The notes under the pieces are model-generated. The model saw only the letters and a list, made by a program, of their open reading frames with translations, was not told where the DNA came from and did not search any database. DNA of 42,275 nucleotides. It comes from Frankia sp. QA3 (GTDB lineage: Bacteria; Actinomycetota; Actinomycetes; Frankiales; Frankiaceae). The translations under genes and the position numbers were made by a program. Of the stretch, positions 8,081-16,862 are shown in pieces; positions within the stretch are counted from its first letter, which is position 1; every line of letters begins with the position of its first letter. Location: contig NZ_CM001489.1 in NCBI RefSeq assembly GCF_000262465.1, positions 2,741,232 through 2,783,506 of the forward strand. The letters are read 5' to 3'.

Positions 8081-8635
8081 CTAGAGCCGAGCGAGATCGA
8101 CCTTGACCGGGAAGGGTGCGACGGCATCGACGACGCCCGTGAAGACCTCACCGTCACGGTAGCTCCCGGTTGCCGGGTCGAGGACGTAGGTATGGACGAC
8201 CGGGACGCCGGCGGGGGGCTGCTCGACCCGCCAGTAGTACGAGATCCCGGCCCTCGCGTACTGCTCGGCCTTGACGATCCGGTCGGTCGTCTCCGAACCG
8301 GGCGAGACAACCTCGATGACGAGCAGAATGTGCTCGGGACGGGCCGGGATGATGTCGATCGTGTCGGCGCGGTACACGACGACGTCCGGACGCCGATTGG
8401 TCAGCGGCACGTCCTGAAGCCGAACATCGAAATCGAAGTCCGCGTTCCAGTCCGGCCCGGCGGCGGCCTCCAACGCAACCGCGAGGATCTTGACCAGCCG
8501 GTTGTGCCGCTTGGACGCGCTGGGACTCACGACCACCATCCCGTCCACGACCTCGATGCCCGCGCACTGCTCGGCGGACCAGGAGTCGTACTGCTCCGCC
8601 GTGATCTGCTCGTGCATCCACGCAGGAGCGATCAT
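8081..8635 (-). CDS. Uma2-family (DUF820) PD-(D/E)XK nuclease-like protein
   Basis: The protein has 184 residues, the usual length. Family landmarks are seen in order: MTAEQYDSW-like opening, EVVDGMVVVSPSASKRHNRL, NRRPDVVVYRAD (the Asp of the nuclease core), then HILLVIEVVSPGSETTDRIV with KAEQYARAGISYYWRVE. In the last block the Glu of IEV and the following Lys complete the PD-(D/E)XK site. The biological substrate of Uma2 proteins is unsettled. The genes are abundant in cyanobacteria and Frankia-type actinobacteria. The ATG at 8635 touches a GGAG sequence, so translation may start at the next ATG (residue 7). Confidence 0.8.
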   Translation of the reverse strand: MIAPAWMHEQITAEQYDSWSAEQCAGIEVVDGMVVVSPSASKRHNRLVKILAVALEAAAGPDWNADFDFDVRLQDVPLTNRRPDVVVYRADTIDIIPARPEHILLVIEVVSPGSETTDRIVKAEQYARAGISYYWRVEQPPAGVPVVHTYVLDPATGSYRDGEVFTGVVDAVAPFPVKVDLARL

Positions 8636-8840
8636 CTCCGCGGCGATGGCGCACCTCCCTCAGGCGACCCGACAGACCTGATCCCTCCGAACCAGCGTAG
8701 CGCCGTCAGGCTCACCCGCCGGCGGGCTACAGTCCGCAACCGACAGCCATGAGCTGCGGGCAGCCTCAGGGACACCGAGAGGCCCAAGCAGGGAACACGA
8801 CACCGCGCCCCACCCCACGCTGGACCGGACAACTCTCCCC

Positions 8841-8938
8841 GGCACTGTTGCGTCGGCGAAGTCCACCATCGCGGCTACCGATCAGCCATGATCGAATCAT
8901 GCGTCGACGTCGTATCCGTCCACCGGCTCCGACGTCGA
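8841..8938 (+). mobile_element. IS6-family left-end remnant
   Basis: The inverted repeat GGCACTGTTGCGTCGGCG at 8841 is followed by the IS6 leader and the first codons of the transposase (MRRRRIRPPAPTS). Sequence identity to the other copies stops at about 8938. Confidence 0.75.
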
Positions 8939-9033
8939 GCCTGGTCGCCAACGGCTACAGAGTCCTGGACGTGCGGGAGGCGCCGGACCGCCCAGGGCGT
9001 GAGTTCGTGTTCATCGCCGAACGTTCGGCCTGA
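8939..9033 (+). pseudogene. C-terminal tail of an unidentified protein
   Basis: Directly after the IS6 remnant the frame reads SLVANGYRVLDVREAPDRPG, then REFVFIAERSA and a stop at 9031-9033. The pattern GYRVLDVREAPDR...REFVFIAER resembles the last strands of class I methyltransferases, but this is a guess. Between 9034 and 9441 I see no gene. Confidence 0.3.
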
Positions 9034-9175
9034 TACCTAAAAGACGGCTTCGCGGTTCAAGGCCCGAGCTCAAGCCAGCGGACTGGCGCCCCGTCGCGCA
9101 ACCCTCCAACCGACAGCGGTGACACAGCAGCACCAGGACCACCTGACGACTAGGACCGCCTCGACGTCCGGACTT

Positions 9176-9230
9176 GCCAACTACGACGGCGACTCGCCAT
9201 CCACTCGCCAACTACGACGGCGACTCGCCA
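9176..9230. repeat. Two perfect 24-nt direct repeats
   Basis: The sequence starting GCCAACTACGACGGCGACTC occurs at 9176-9199 and 9207-9230, identical over 24 bases with a 7-base spacer. It lies in a gene-free stretch (9034-9441) upstream of the VOC gene. No coding role is clear. Confidence 0.8.
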
Positions 9231-9441
9231 ACGAGATCCGATCCCTACAGCCTGTGGAGGGATCGGGTGAAGATGGCCAGCCCGAGCTGCCCAGATGGCC
9301 TCGTCGGCCAGCCGGAACGCCCCTGGAGCGCGGCTGCTTGGCCATTTTCAGTGCTCGCTGGTGGAAGGTCAGGTTGGCCAGTCGAGTTGCGAGTCAGGGC
9401 GTTGCACGCCACGCTCGTCACCGACGGCCGATAGTGACACC

Positions 9442-9837
9442 ATGACTTCGCTCATACGCAATATCGAGTTCGACTGCGCCGATGCCTACGCTCTTGGGTC
9501 CTTTTGGGCAGAGGTCCTGGGAGGGGTCCTCCACGAGGACGACCGGCCCGAGGTCCCGGAGGTACTCGTGAGCACCGGAGAGGGCAGCGGGCCAGGCCTG
9601 CTGTTCCTCGCCGTACCCGAGGGCAAGAAGGTCAAGAACCGGCTGCACCTGGATCTTCAGCCACAGGACCGATCTCGGGATGAAGAAGTCGAGCGGCTGT
9701 TGGGCCTAGGCGCCAAGCTTGTCGCGGACTTCCGCAAGCCGGACGGTACGGGCTGGGTCGTTATGATCGACATTGAAGGGAACGAGTTCTGTGTGGAGCG
9801 CAGTCAGGCAGAGCGGATCTTGACCGGGGATATCTAG
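9442..9837 (+). CDS. VOC-family (glyoxalase-like) protein
   Basis: The protein has 131 residues. It has the actinobacterial glyoxalase-like domain pattern: IEFDCADAYALGSFWAEVLG at the start, LLFLAVPEGKKVKNRLHLDL in the middle (KNRLHLDL is the typical metal-region strand), and GTGWVVMIDIEGNEFCVERS at the end. Members bind a metal through His/Glu residues and act on small molecules or confer antibiotic tolerance. The substrate cannot be told. The start ATG 9442 has no strong ribosome site. A degenerate transposase follows on the other strand eight bases downstream. Confidence 0.8.
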   Translation: MTSLIRNIEFDCADAYALGSFWAEVLGGVLHEDDRPEVPEVLVSTGEGSGPGLLFLAVPEGKKVKNRLHLDLQPQDRSRDEEVERLLGLGAKLVADFRKPDGTGWVVMIDIEGNEFCVERSQAERILTGDI

Positions 9838-9844
9838 TGCCTCG

Positions 9845-9978
9845 TCAGGCCACGTTCGCCCGCTGGACGATCTGCCGCAGCTTCTGATCTTCTGCGTGCT
9901 GGTTCCGCCGGGCGATGTAGTCGTAGATCATCTGGTTCCGGGTGTCGTGGTCGGCATGGTCGGCGCCGTTGAGGGCAT
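9845..9978 (-). pseudogene. IS630-type transposase, C-terminal end
   Basis: The minus strand reads ALNGADHADHDTRNQMIYDY, then IARRNQHAEDQKLRQIVQRA and NVA stop. This matches the C-terminal block of actinobacterial IS630-type transposases (RRYITWRN...LR.IV.RANVA). It is joined in frame to the IS4-type relic upstream. Confidence 0.55.
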
Positions 9979-10815
9979 CGGCGATGAGCCGGCTACGTTT
10001 GGCGACGGGAATCCTGGGGTCGACTAGAAGGGACAGGTAGGAGCCGTCGGGCAGTGCCCGGATGACGGGGAGCGTGAGGTTCATGTTGACCCGCCAGAGC
10101 AGGTCCGTGCCGGTGGCGAGCGCCTGCTGCCACAGGCCGTAGCCGTAGAAGTTGCGGTCGGCGGTGAGGAGCATGCCCGGCTCGCAGGCGTCGAGCAGCG
10201 TGGCCGCGAGCGACCGTTCGTCGCTGGCGTAGGTGCCGATGGCGGCGGCGAACACCGCGTGGGTGCCGCATTCGGCCAGTGCGACGATGTGGACCTGGGG
10301 AAAGGCTGCGATCCTCGGCCCGTGACTGAAACGACCGAACGCCTCGGCATTCTCGGGGTGTCCGCGGTGTCGAGGCGGACGCCGTCCACGGCCACGAGTC
10401 GACGGGACGCGAGCCAGGCGCCTTTCGTGCCCAGGCCGGCGACCGGCACGGCGACCCGCTCGAACAGCAGCTTCAACGGTTCCGGGCCAAGACGTGTCCG
10501 AGCTTGTGAGATCGCCCCGGTACTCGGAATCTTCCACTCCCCGCGCCAGGACCCGAGCCAGCGCAGCGTGCCGACCAGCCTACGCATCACTTCGTCGTAG
10601 TCATCGTCGAGGAACAGACACATCGCCATCGTGAAGTACACGACGACCCTGGCTGGTAGAAGCCTCCTAGGCTGTTCCAGCCGTCCCGTCTCCGTGAGTA
10701 CCTCGTCGGCCAGATCCCGAGGAACCACACGTGCGAGAACGCCGATGGAAATTCGATCCGTCAGCCGGTCACTGGTGACTGCGGGCAGTTCGAGGGCATC
10801 CGGGAGACGCGACAC
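9979..10815 (-). pseudogene. IS4-family transposase, frameshifted and 3' truncated
   Basis: On the minus strand the ATG at 10815 opens MSRLPDALELPAVTSDRLTD, with IPSTGAISQARTRLG and LVAVDGVRLDTADTP (first catalytic Asp). Near 10375 the frame shifts to ENAEAFGRFSHGP and FPQVHIVALAECGTHAVFAA, then CEPGMLLTADRNFYGYGLW (second Asp), LLWRVN and LPDGSYLSLLVDPRI. The Y-(2)-R-(3)-E-(6)-K region with the catalytic Glu is missing, replaced by the IS630 tail. The product would be inactive. Confidence 0.75.
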
Positions 10816-10964
10816 ACCGGCATTCCATCGACGTCTCGATCAATAAATCGCCGGCGTGTGCTGTAGAAGCTATGACTCGCGCGAGAGAAAGCGTGTCGGC
10901 TTGATGTCGCCTCGTTGAGCGCGTCGCCGTTGACAACGGAACCAGCTCCCTAACCAAGCGGCAT

Positions 10965-11100
10965 TGGTTTCGATCCACTCGTCGTGTTGCTCGGCGAGGA
11001 CCGCGCCGACGAGACGCACGATGGCGTCGCGGCCAGGGAAGATACCGACGACGTCGGTCCGCCGCCGGATTTCCTTGTTGAGTCGTTCCTGCACTACTTC
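10965..11100 (-). pseudogene. IS256-family transposase, C-terminal fragment
   Basis: The minus strand encodes [20 protein letters not shown], then [20 protein letters not shown] and WIE. This is the conserved C-terminal block of one IS256 subgroup. It is not the same subgroup as the element at 37131-38552. The rest of 10816-11383 holds no gene that I can support. Confidence 0.7.
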
Positions 11101-11383
11101 CGAGAGGAAGACGATCCCGCCGCCTACCGCGAGTACTTGGCGGGCGACCGTAGCGGACCCTCCCCGGTACGGAGATGGCTTTGGGTGTGCACAACAGTGC
11201 CGGCTCCCATGACCAAGCAAAGTTTGGATTCTACCCGTATCAGCATCCAAACGACTGGGTGGCGGCACCGCCCAAGTCGCCCGGCGACGGGGAGGGGCGC
11301 GACTCGGGCGGCTGGTACAACCGTGTGCTGTCGCCCGAAATCGTCTATGCTCAAGGCAAATTACGAAGCTTCCGGGAGAGCAG

Positions 11384-11716
11384 ATGTGGAAAACGGTCCT
11401 GGCCACCAGCATGCAAGGTCCGATCGACTATGAGAAGGTCCGCACCCTCCGCCGATCTCTGAATCTTCAGCCGCGAGGCCGGTGGGATGACGACGACGAT
11501 GAAGCCTTCGGCGAACGATACCTCGTCGACAGCGGTGAGGATCGTGCGCGTCTGACCTTGTGGCGAGGCAGGGCGGACGAGTGGATGGTCACGCTCCTCG
11601 CTACTCCGGCAGCGGTCCCCAGCCGGGATAATCTGACTCAGCTCCTCGCAGAGATCCGGACCGCGGCGCAATCCGTCGGGCTCACCATCCAGCGCGAGAA
11701 CATCTGGCCGACCTGA
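11384..11716 (+). CDS. Hypothetical protein, 110 aa
   Basis: The ATG at 11384 follows GGGAGAGC, a good ribosome site. The protein is acidic with a poly-Asp run ([20 protein letters not shown]), a strand-like middle ([20 protein letters not shown]), and a helical C-terminus ([20 protein letters not shown]). I recognise no family. Its size, acidity and place among mobile debris would suit an immunity or accessory protein, but nothing proves that. Confidence 0.6.
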   Translation: MWKTVLATSMQGPIDYEKVRTLRRSLNLQPRGRWDDDDDEAFGERYLVDSGEDRARLTLWRGRADEWMVTLLATPAAVPSRDNLTQLLAEIRTAAQSVGLTIQRENIWPT

Positions 11717-11792
11717 CGGTAGATCCACGAGCCGCCGACATCCTCGCCTCCACCCCCTATCGCGCCATGCCGGGTGCCTGGCCGCGACGCCG

Positions 11793-11835
11793 CTACACGT
11801 CCACGAGCGAGGGCACGGTGCCTCGTGATGGACAG
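11793..11835 (+). repeat. 43-nt direct repeat, left copy
   Basis: It starts CTACACGTCCACGAGCG and ends TGGACAG. It matches 13383-13425 at 38 of 43 positions. Both copies span a GTG with the codons for VPR. The pair flanks the DUF3626-like cassette. Confidence 0.75.
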
Positions 11836-12156
11836 CCATGTGCACCAAGATCAACGAAAAGCGGCGGGCCGCAACCGTCACCACCTGTTGCATGCGGGTC
11901 CCTGACAATCCCGAACCCGGCTACCCACCCCTACCGGGTGCACCAAACAGGAGCGCGTCGTGGCCCGCGTTCCTCACCGCTGCACTGCGCGCGTAGCCAT
12001 AACAGGCCGCCGCCGCCGGAACTGGGCTCGGCCAGGAAGCGCCTCTGCGGAGTGCACCAGAAGTCGGCGCTCACCCTCGCCGCCATCTGGGATAGCCGCA
12101 CCAGACGCCGCACGCTCCCCGCACGGGCACCCGCATGGCAGCCCACAGCCACCTGA

Positions 12157-13092
12157 ACAGCCGACCCGGACATCCGACGGGTCTTCACCGCCGCCGCCTC
12201 GGGCAACCGAGCCGCCGTCGACGACGTCAAACAACGGCGCCCCGTCGACTACGAACGCGCCGTCCAGCAGGCATCCATCGAAGCGAACGCCGACCAGCTC
12301 CGCAGGCAGCTCGCCGCGAGGGCTACTTCCGACCCGGCATATGCGCGGTTCGCGGACATGACAGCAGACCAGTTCCGTGACGGGATGACACGCCACGTAC
12401 GAGAAGCGTTCACCGGTCGGAACGTCGCGATCCGTATGCAGCTCGACCAGCAACGCTTCGAACGATTCCTCGCCGCTGGCCGCTACAGGACCCAGTTCGA
12501 ACCAGGTATCGAAACCGGTTACGACAGCCGCGCATCCCGCCGGACCCGCGAAGAGCAGTGGTTCGGCTACCCACCGGACCTCGACCCCACTCGACGACCT
12601 GTCTACGGCTACCTCGATATCGGCGGCCCACGTTCGGTCGGCGTATACGACTTCGAAGCCCCCCTTGACCTCCGAGACGACCTCTCCGGGTACGGCACAG
12701 TCCAAATTATCCTCAAACGAGATGTTGCGAAACGCTCCACGGCACTTGTCGGAGACTCCCTTGGCTCAGTGGGATTCGGACGACCCACCCCGCTGACCGC
12801 TCCGACCTGGGAGTCGTTCAGCCCACGCCTCGAAGGCGGCTGGTCGGCGGGAGGGACCGCTGGCACCTTCGATGAACGCGACTACATCAGCTCCCGGTTT
12901 CGCGCCGAGAGCTACATCGAAACCCAGATCCACGGCGGCGTTACCATCGATGACATCCAAGAGGTAGTATTGGCAGGTACGCCCAAACAGCAGCCACGGG
13001 CCGCGATGAAACGTTCAGGATGGAACTGGTCCATCCTCCCCCCTCTTGAACAGGAAGGCGCCAATGCCGAAACTCGTAATCCTGGGAGTTGA
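12157..13092 (+). CDS. DUF3626-like protein, 5' end uncertain
   Basis: The first usable ATG is 12358 (244 residues). The same frame is open and coding-like back to a TGA at 12154-12156 (DDVKQRRPVDYERAVQQASI, then EANADQLRRQLAARATSDPA) with no start codon, so the 5' end is probably damaged. Family landmarks: FLAAGRYRTQFEPG, RRPVYGYLDIGG, a central YGTVQIILKRDVAKRSTALV with GDSLGSVGFG, and the C-terminal SYIETQIHGGVTIDDIQEVV. This pattern is that of DUF3626 proteins, which some consider ADP-ribosyltransferase-like. The role is unproven. The gene overlaps the next by 29 nt. Both sit between 43-nt direct repeats. The 11836-12156 stretch carries only frame-mixed traces. Confidence 0.6.
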   Translation, partial: TADPDIRRVFTAAASGNRAAVDDVKQRRPVDYERAVQQASIEANADQLRRQLAARATSDPAYARFADMTADQFRDGMTRHVREAFTGRNVAIRMQLDQQRFERFLAAGRYRTQFEPGIETGYDSRASRRTREEQWFGYPPDLDPTRRPVYGYLDIGGPRSVGVYDFEAPLDLRDDLSGYGTVQIILKRDVAKRSTALVGDSLGSVGFGRPTPLTAPTWESFSPRLEGGWSAGGTAGTFDERDYISSRFRAESYIETQIHGGVTIDDIQEVVLAGTPKQQPRAAMKRSGWNWSILPPLEQEGANAETRNPGS

Positions 13093-13336
13093 CGGCGACA
13101 CGCAGCTCGTGGCACTAGAGGGCCCCTACCACGACCACTCCGCAGGGGCAATCGTCAGTCCCAACACCAAGCCACGCATTGGCCGTCTCGGGTCCATCCT
13201 CGCCCACAGCGGCGGCTGTTGGAATGCTCCTGGCAAGACACGGCCAATCGAAGTCCCAGACCTCGCAGACAAACTCGCAACCGCCGCACAGATCCTCAGC
13301 CAACCCGGCGGTGCATCAGTCTGGATCAACGTCTAG
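13064..13336 (+). CDS. Hypothetical protein, 90 aa, overlapping the DUF3626-like gene
   Basis: ATG 13064 follows AGGAAGG at good spacing and lies inside the end of the upstream gene, so the two are likely translationally coupled. The protein opens MPKLVILGVDGDTQLVALEG, has a Gly/His-rich middle (GRLGSILAHSGGCWNAPGKT) and ends QPGGASVWINV. No family is recognised. A small protein coupled to a possible enzyme toxin could be its immunity partner. This is inference from order only. Confidence 0.6.
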   Translation: MPKLVILGVDGDTQLVALEGPYHDHSAGAIVSPNTKPRIGRLGSILAHSGGCWNAPGKTRPIEVPDLADKLATAAQILSQPGGASVWINV

Positions 13337-13382
13337 TTCTTCGTCCGACCCGCACAGGCCAGGAGCCTGACCCGCGGAGCCC

Positions 13383-13425
13383 CTACACGTCCACGAGCGC
13401 GGCCACGGTGCCTCGCAGTGGACAG
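13383..13425 (+). repeat. 43-nt direct repeat, right copy
   Basis: It matches 11793-11835 at 38 of 43 positions. Here the GTG within the repeat opens a helix-turn-helix gene fragment. Confidence 0.75.
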
Positions 13426-13544
13426 GGGAAGGGGAAGCCTCGCGGGGCCCATGTACCAGTACAACCCGCCGAACGCGTGCGCGAACTCGCGGAGCGCGGG
13501 CTGAGCCGCAACGAGATCGCCCAGGCGCTCGGCCGCGGCACGAG
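13408..13544 (+). pseudogene. Helix-turn-helix protein, 5' part, cut by IS6 copy D
   Basis: GTG 13408 opens VPRSGQGKGKPRGAHVPVQP, then AERVRELAERGLSRNEIAQA and LGRG. The second block is a clear helix-turn-helix of the kind found in phage and plasmid proteins (typically continuing VSRSTVSR). The frame enters the IS6 left end at 13545 and stops at 13599. Confidence 0.6.
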
Positions 13545-14392
13545 GGCTCTGTTGCGTTATGCCGAGGCGGGACGTGGCGGGCTCAGCTGGTGCCCCTGAG
13601 GAACTGCCGATCGGTCATGATCGGTTGATGCGTCGACGTCGTGTCCATCCCCGGTTCCGACGTCGGAGTTCGCCGGGTTCCGGTTCCCGCCGGAGGTGAT
13701 CGTGATGGCGGTCCGCTGGTACCTGCGGTTCGCCCTGTCCTACCGGGACGTCGAGGAGCTACTGGCCGAACGCGGCCTCGAGGTCGACCACGTCACGATC
13801 TACCGGTGGGCGCAGCGCTTCACACCCCTGCTCGCCGAGGCGGCCCGGCCGTGCCGGCGCCGGCCTGGTGACAGGTGGTTTGTCGATAAGACCTATGTGA
13901 AGGTCGCCGGCAGGCGGGCCTACCTGTACCGGGCCGTCGACCAGCATGGACAGGTCATCGACGTCTTCGCCAGTACCCGCCGCGACCAGGGCATCACCCG
14001 CCGGTTCTTCACCCAGGCGCTATCTCATGGCCACCGGCCGGTCGAGGTCACCACCGACAAGGCCCCGGTCTGCCCAAGGCTCCTCGACGAGCTGCTCCCC
14101 GAGGCCTGCCATGTCGACGCCGCCCAGGAGAACAATCGGATCGAGACAGATCATGGCCGGTTGAAAGCCCGGCTCCGGCCGATGCGCGGCCTGCAACGGC
14201 TGCGGTCCGTCCAGACCGTCAGCGCCGGACACGCCCTGGTCCAGAACATCCGCCGCGGCCACGACAAGTGCGCCGTCGACACCCACCCACAGCTCCGGCT
14301 GGCAGCCGCGTTCACCGAACTCGCCCACGCCGTCTGACCGAAGATCACCGTGGCCGCTGGCATGCCCCGCGTCCTCCGAACGCAACAGTGCC
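13545..14392 (+). mobile_element. IS6-family element, copy D, best preserved
   Basis: The left end GGCTCTGTTGCGTT at 13545 and the right end ending AACGCAACAGTGCC at 14392 are imperfect inverted repeats. The 848-bp length is full size. The flanks GGCACGAG and CATGGCGG are not duplicated. Confidence 0.8.
13629..14337 (+). pseudogene. IS6-family transposase, one frameshift near the N-terminus (copy D)
   Basis: ATG 13629 gives MRRRRVHPRFRRR and then leaves the frame because one base is missing near 13651. The main frame, open from before 13660, reads SEFAGFRFPPEVIVMAVRWY onward. A GTG at 13696 could restart it, giving 213 residues. The DDE residues are the D of WFVDKTYVKV, the D of TTDKAP and the E of NNRIETDHGRLK. 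The Lys after the first Asp replaces the usual Glu. The C-terminal HALVQNIRRGHDK block is intact. The loss affects only about 20 N-terminal residues, but these precede the helix-turn-helix, so residual activity is possible. Confidence 0.75.
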
Positions 14393-14466
14393 CATGGCGG
14401 CGGTCCTTCCGGTGTGGCTGGTACTGGTTGGTGATCTCCTAAGCGACGTAGGAGAATCGTGCTGCT

Positions 14467-14904
14467 TCAGCCGAGCTCCTCGACCAGCCCGATGATGATG
14501 CCCTCGGGGCCGCGGACGTAGCAGTACCGGCAGTAATCCTCGTACTGCGCCACCTCACCCACGAGTTCGGCGCCGTGGGCGCGCAGGCGGTCGAGGACGT
14601 CGTCAACGGCGTCGACGACGAACGTCAGGCGAGGGATGCCCGGGGTGTTCAGCGGCGCCCTCGGCGCAGTGCTGGTGGCCACCGGCGAGTGGAACGTCGA
14701 CAGCTCGACCCGGCCGTGGCCGTCCGGGGTCCGCACGACGGCGATGTCCGCTCGGACGCCTTCCAGCCCGACGAGCTGGTCCACCCATGCACCCTCGACC
14801 GCTGTCTCGCCCTCCAGTTCCAGGCCCAGTTCAACGAAGAACGCGATGGCAGCCGCGAGATCGGTGACCACAACGCCGGCGTGATCCATCCGGTGGATCG
14901 TCAT
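14467..14904 (-). CDS. VOC-family (glyoxalase/dioxygenase) protein
   Basis: ATG 14904 follows GGAGGAAGTC, a strong ribosome site. An upstream start would only add a tail without family character. The protein has 145 residues: MTIHRMDHAGVVVTDLAAAI with the His that is the usual first metal ligand, FFVELGLELEGE, then VELSTFHSP with the Glu region, IPRLTFVVDAVDDVLDRLRA and YVRGPEGIIIGLVEEL with the final Glu. This is the standard two-module VOC metal site and is probably functional. The substrate is unknown. It lies between IS6 copies D and E. Confidence 0.85.
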   Translation of the reverse strand: MTIHRMDHAGVVVTDLAAAIAFFVELGLELEGETAVEGAWVDQLVGLEGVRADIAVVRTPDGHGRVELSTFHSPVATSTAPRAPLNTPGIPRLTFVVDAVDDVLDRLRAHGAELVGEVAQYEDYCRYCYVRGPEGIIIGLVEELG

Positions 14905-15103
14905 GACTTCCTCCCGTGTCGCGCGGCCCTCGTGGCCGCTCGTGTCCCTGGGACGGAGCCGGCGCCACGTTCTCGACACCCGTGGCCGCCATCACAGCCT
15001 CCTCGCCGCCCGGTCGCCCATGGTGATCACCGCCCAGTATCGTGCAGACCCGACCACCGACCCCTCCCTCGAACGAATCCAAACCATCCCACCTGGCCTG
15101 GGC

Positions 15104-15923
15104 GGCACTGTTGCATCGGCGAAGTTCACCATCGCGGCTACCGATCAGTCATGATCGAATGATGCGTCGACGTCGCGTCCGGCCACCGGCTCCGACGTCG
15201 AAGTTCACGGAGTTCCGGTTCCCTCCCGAGGTGATCGTGCTGGCGGTCCGCTGGTACCGCGGTTCGCGCTGTCCTGTCGGGATGTCGAGGAGCTACTGGC
15301 CGAACGGGACATCGACGTTGATCACGTCACCGTGTACCGGTGGGTCCAGCGCTTCACGCCACTGCTCGTTGACGCCGCCCGGCCGCGTCGGACCGTCCTG
15401 GTGACCGGTGGTTCGTCGACGAGACCTACGTCAAGATCGCCGGCCGGTGGACCTACCTGTACCGGGGGCGTCGACCAGCACGGCCAGGTCATCGACGTCC
15501 TCGCCAGCACCCGCCGCGACCAGGCCGCCGCCCGCCGGTTCTTCGCCCGCACGCTGTCCCACGGGCGCCGGCCCGTCGAGGTCACCACCGACAAGGCCCC
15601 CGTCTACCCAAGGCTCCTCGAGGAGCTGCTCCCCGAGGCCTGCCACGTCGACGGTGCCCGGGAGAACAATCGGATCGAAGCCGATCACAGCAGACTCAAA
15701 GCCTGGCTCCGCCCGATGCGCGGACTGAAACGGCTGCGCTCCGTCCAGACGATCAGCGCAGGTCATGCGTTCGTCCAGAACATCCGCCGCGGCCACTACG
15801 AACTCGGGACCGACGCCGACCCGCACGCACGGCTGACGGCCGCGTTTACCAAGCTCACCCTCGCGATCTGATCACCCGATCGACAGGGCAATCCATGTCT
15901 TGCCTCCCGCAATGCAACAGACC
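15104..15923 (+). mobile_element. IS6-family element, copy E
   Basis: The left end GGCACTGTTGCATCGGCG lies at 15104. The right end ATGCAACAGACC stops at 15923, where the outermost bases differ (AGGT rather than GGCA). The right end is joined directly to copy F, in opposite orientation. Confidence 0.8.
15161..15871 (+). pseudogene. IS6-family transposase with at least three frameshifts (copy E)
   Basis: The first frame reads MRRRRVRPPAPTSKFTEFRF, then PPEVIVLAVRWY. A lost base near 15257 shifts the frame. The block YRWVQRFTPLLVDAARP is in a second frame from 15332. The WFVDETYVKIAGRWTYLY block lies in a third. The second frame returns at VDQHGQVIDVLASTRRDQ and runs to the stop at 15871. All DDE residues can still be read across frames. 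Confidence 0.8.
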
Positions 15924-16196
15924 TGACCGGGCCGGGCGGCGTCCACCAGCAGAGGCGTGAAGCGCTGCACCCACCGGTGGACGGTCACGTGATCGACGTC
16001 GAGGCCACGCTCGGCGAGAAGCTCCTCGACGTCCCGGTACGACACCACGTACCGCAGGTACCACCGGACCACCAGCACGATCACCTCCGGCGGGAACCGG
16101 AACCCCCACAAACTGCGACACCAGCACCAGCGGACGGACCACACCTCGACCCATCACTCGATCATGATTGACCGGCAGCTACGCGAAGGCGGACTC
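15924..16196 (-). mobile_element. IS6-family N-terminal fragment, copy F
   Basis: The minus strand encodes the first third of the transposase (FRFPPEVIVLVVRWYLRYVV, SYRDVEELLAERGLDVDHVT, VHRWVQRFTPLLVDAARPG) and is then cut by the right end of copy E. Its own outer end breaks off near 16196, before the inverted repeat. The following 16197-16471 holds no gene. Confidence 0.75.
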
Positions 16197-16471
16197 TGAA
16201 AAAGTACCTGATCAGTTACCTCCGCCAGGTCGAACGCGTGCGGCCAACAGAAACCACATCGCCGGTCCGCGGCTATCTCCCCGCGATCTTCCCAGGCTCC
16301 CGCGGCCTCGCGCGGAGAAACGGGAGCATGCGGTTATATGGCTGAGATAGCGTTTATGTGAACTCGAGAACTGATCTCTTGCGGAACCGGCCCATCTGTT
16401 TCACTCTGGCTACGTGGACGTGGGCAGAGTGGACCTGGGTAGAAACGAAGCAGCGAGGATCGGGAGAGATC

Positions 16472-16828
16472 ATGGCGGTGAGACTGAACAGAAAGGCCTA
16501 TGACCATGCCCGGAAGCTGATCGAGGACAGGAAGGTCGTGCTGGACGAGCGGGACGACTGGAGCGAGCATCAGCCGTCAGCTCAGCAGGAGAACAGGTTC
16601 GTCGAGGAGCACGGCCTCGGTGAGTACCAGAAGTGGTACCTGGGGATCGACGACAAGATCGGCGAGGACCGGAAGACGCGGTACAAGTTCCCCTACGGAG
16701 ACTTCGAGAACGTGCACCGGTGCGGGGTCCTGTCGGCCGAGTCGAGAGCCGGGCAGTACAAGCATTTCGACGTTGAACAGGCCGCCGCCCACCTGCATGG
16801 AATGCTTGACGTCGTGCGCGCCGGATAG
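16472..16828 (+). CDS. KFPYGDF-motif protein of unknown function, 118 aa
   Basis: ATG 16472 follows CGGGAGAG. The N-terminal half is helical and highly charged (LNRKAYDHARKLIEDRKVVL, then EYQKWYLGIDDKIGEDRKTR). The C-terminal half holds the striking block YKFPYGDFENVHRCGVLSAE followed by SRAGQYKHFDVEQAAAHLHG. Similar proteins exist in other bacteria, as far as I recall, without a known role. The conserved Cys, His and aromatic residues suggest a binding or catalytic pocket. The DUF1931 histone-fold gene starts 34 bases downstream and is probably co-transcribed. A broken second copy lies on the minus strand at 27055-27265. Confidence 0.7.
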   Translation: MAVRLNRKAYDHARKLIEDRKVVLDERDDWSEHQPSAQQENRFVEEHGLGEYQKWYLGIDDKIGEDRKTRYKFPYGDFENVHRCGVLSAESRAGQYKHFDVEQAAAHLHGMLDVVRAG

Positions 16829-16862
16829 TGGCGCGTACGCGACCAGCCGAGGGAGGATCACC

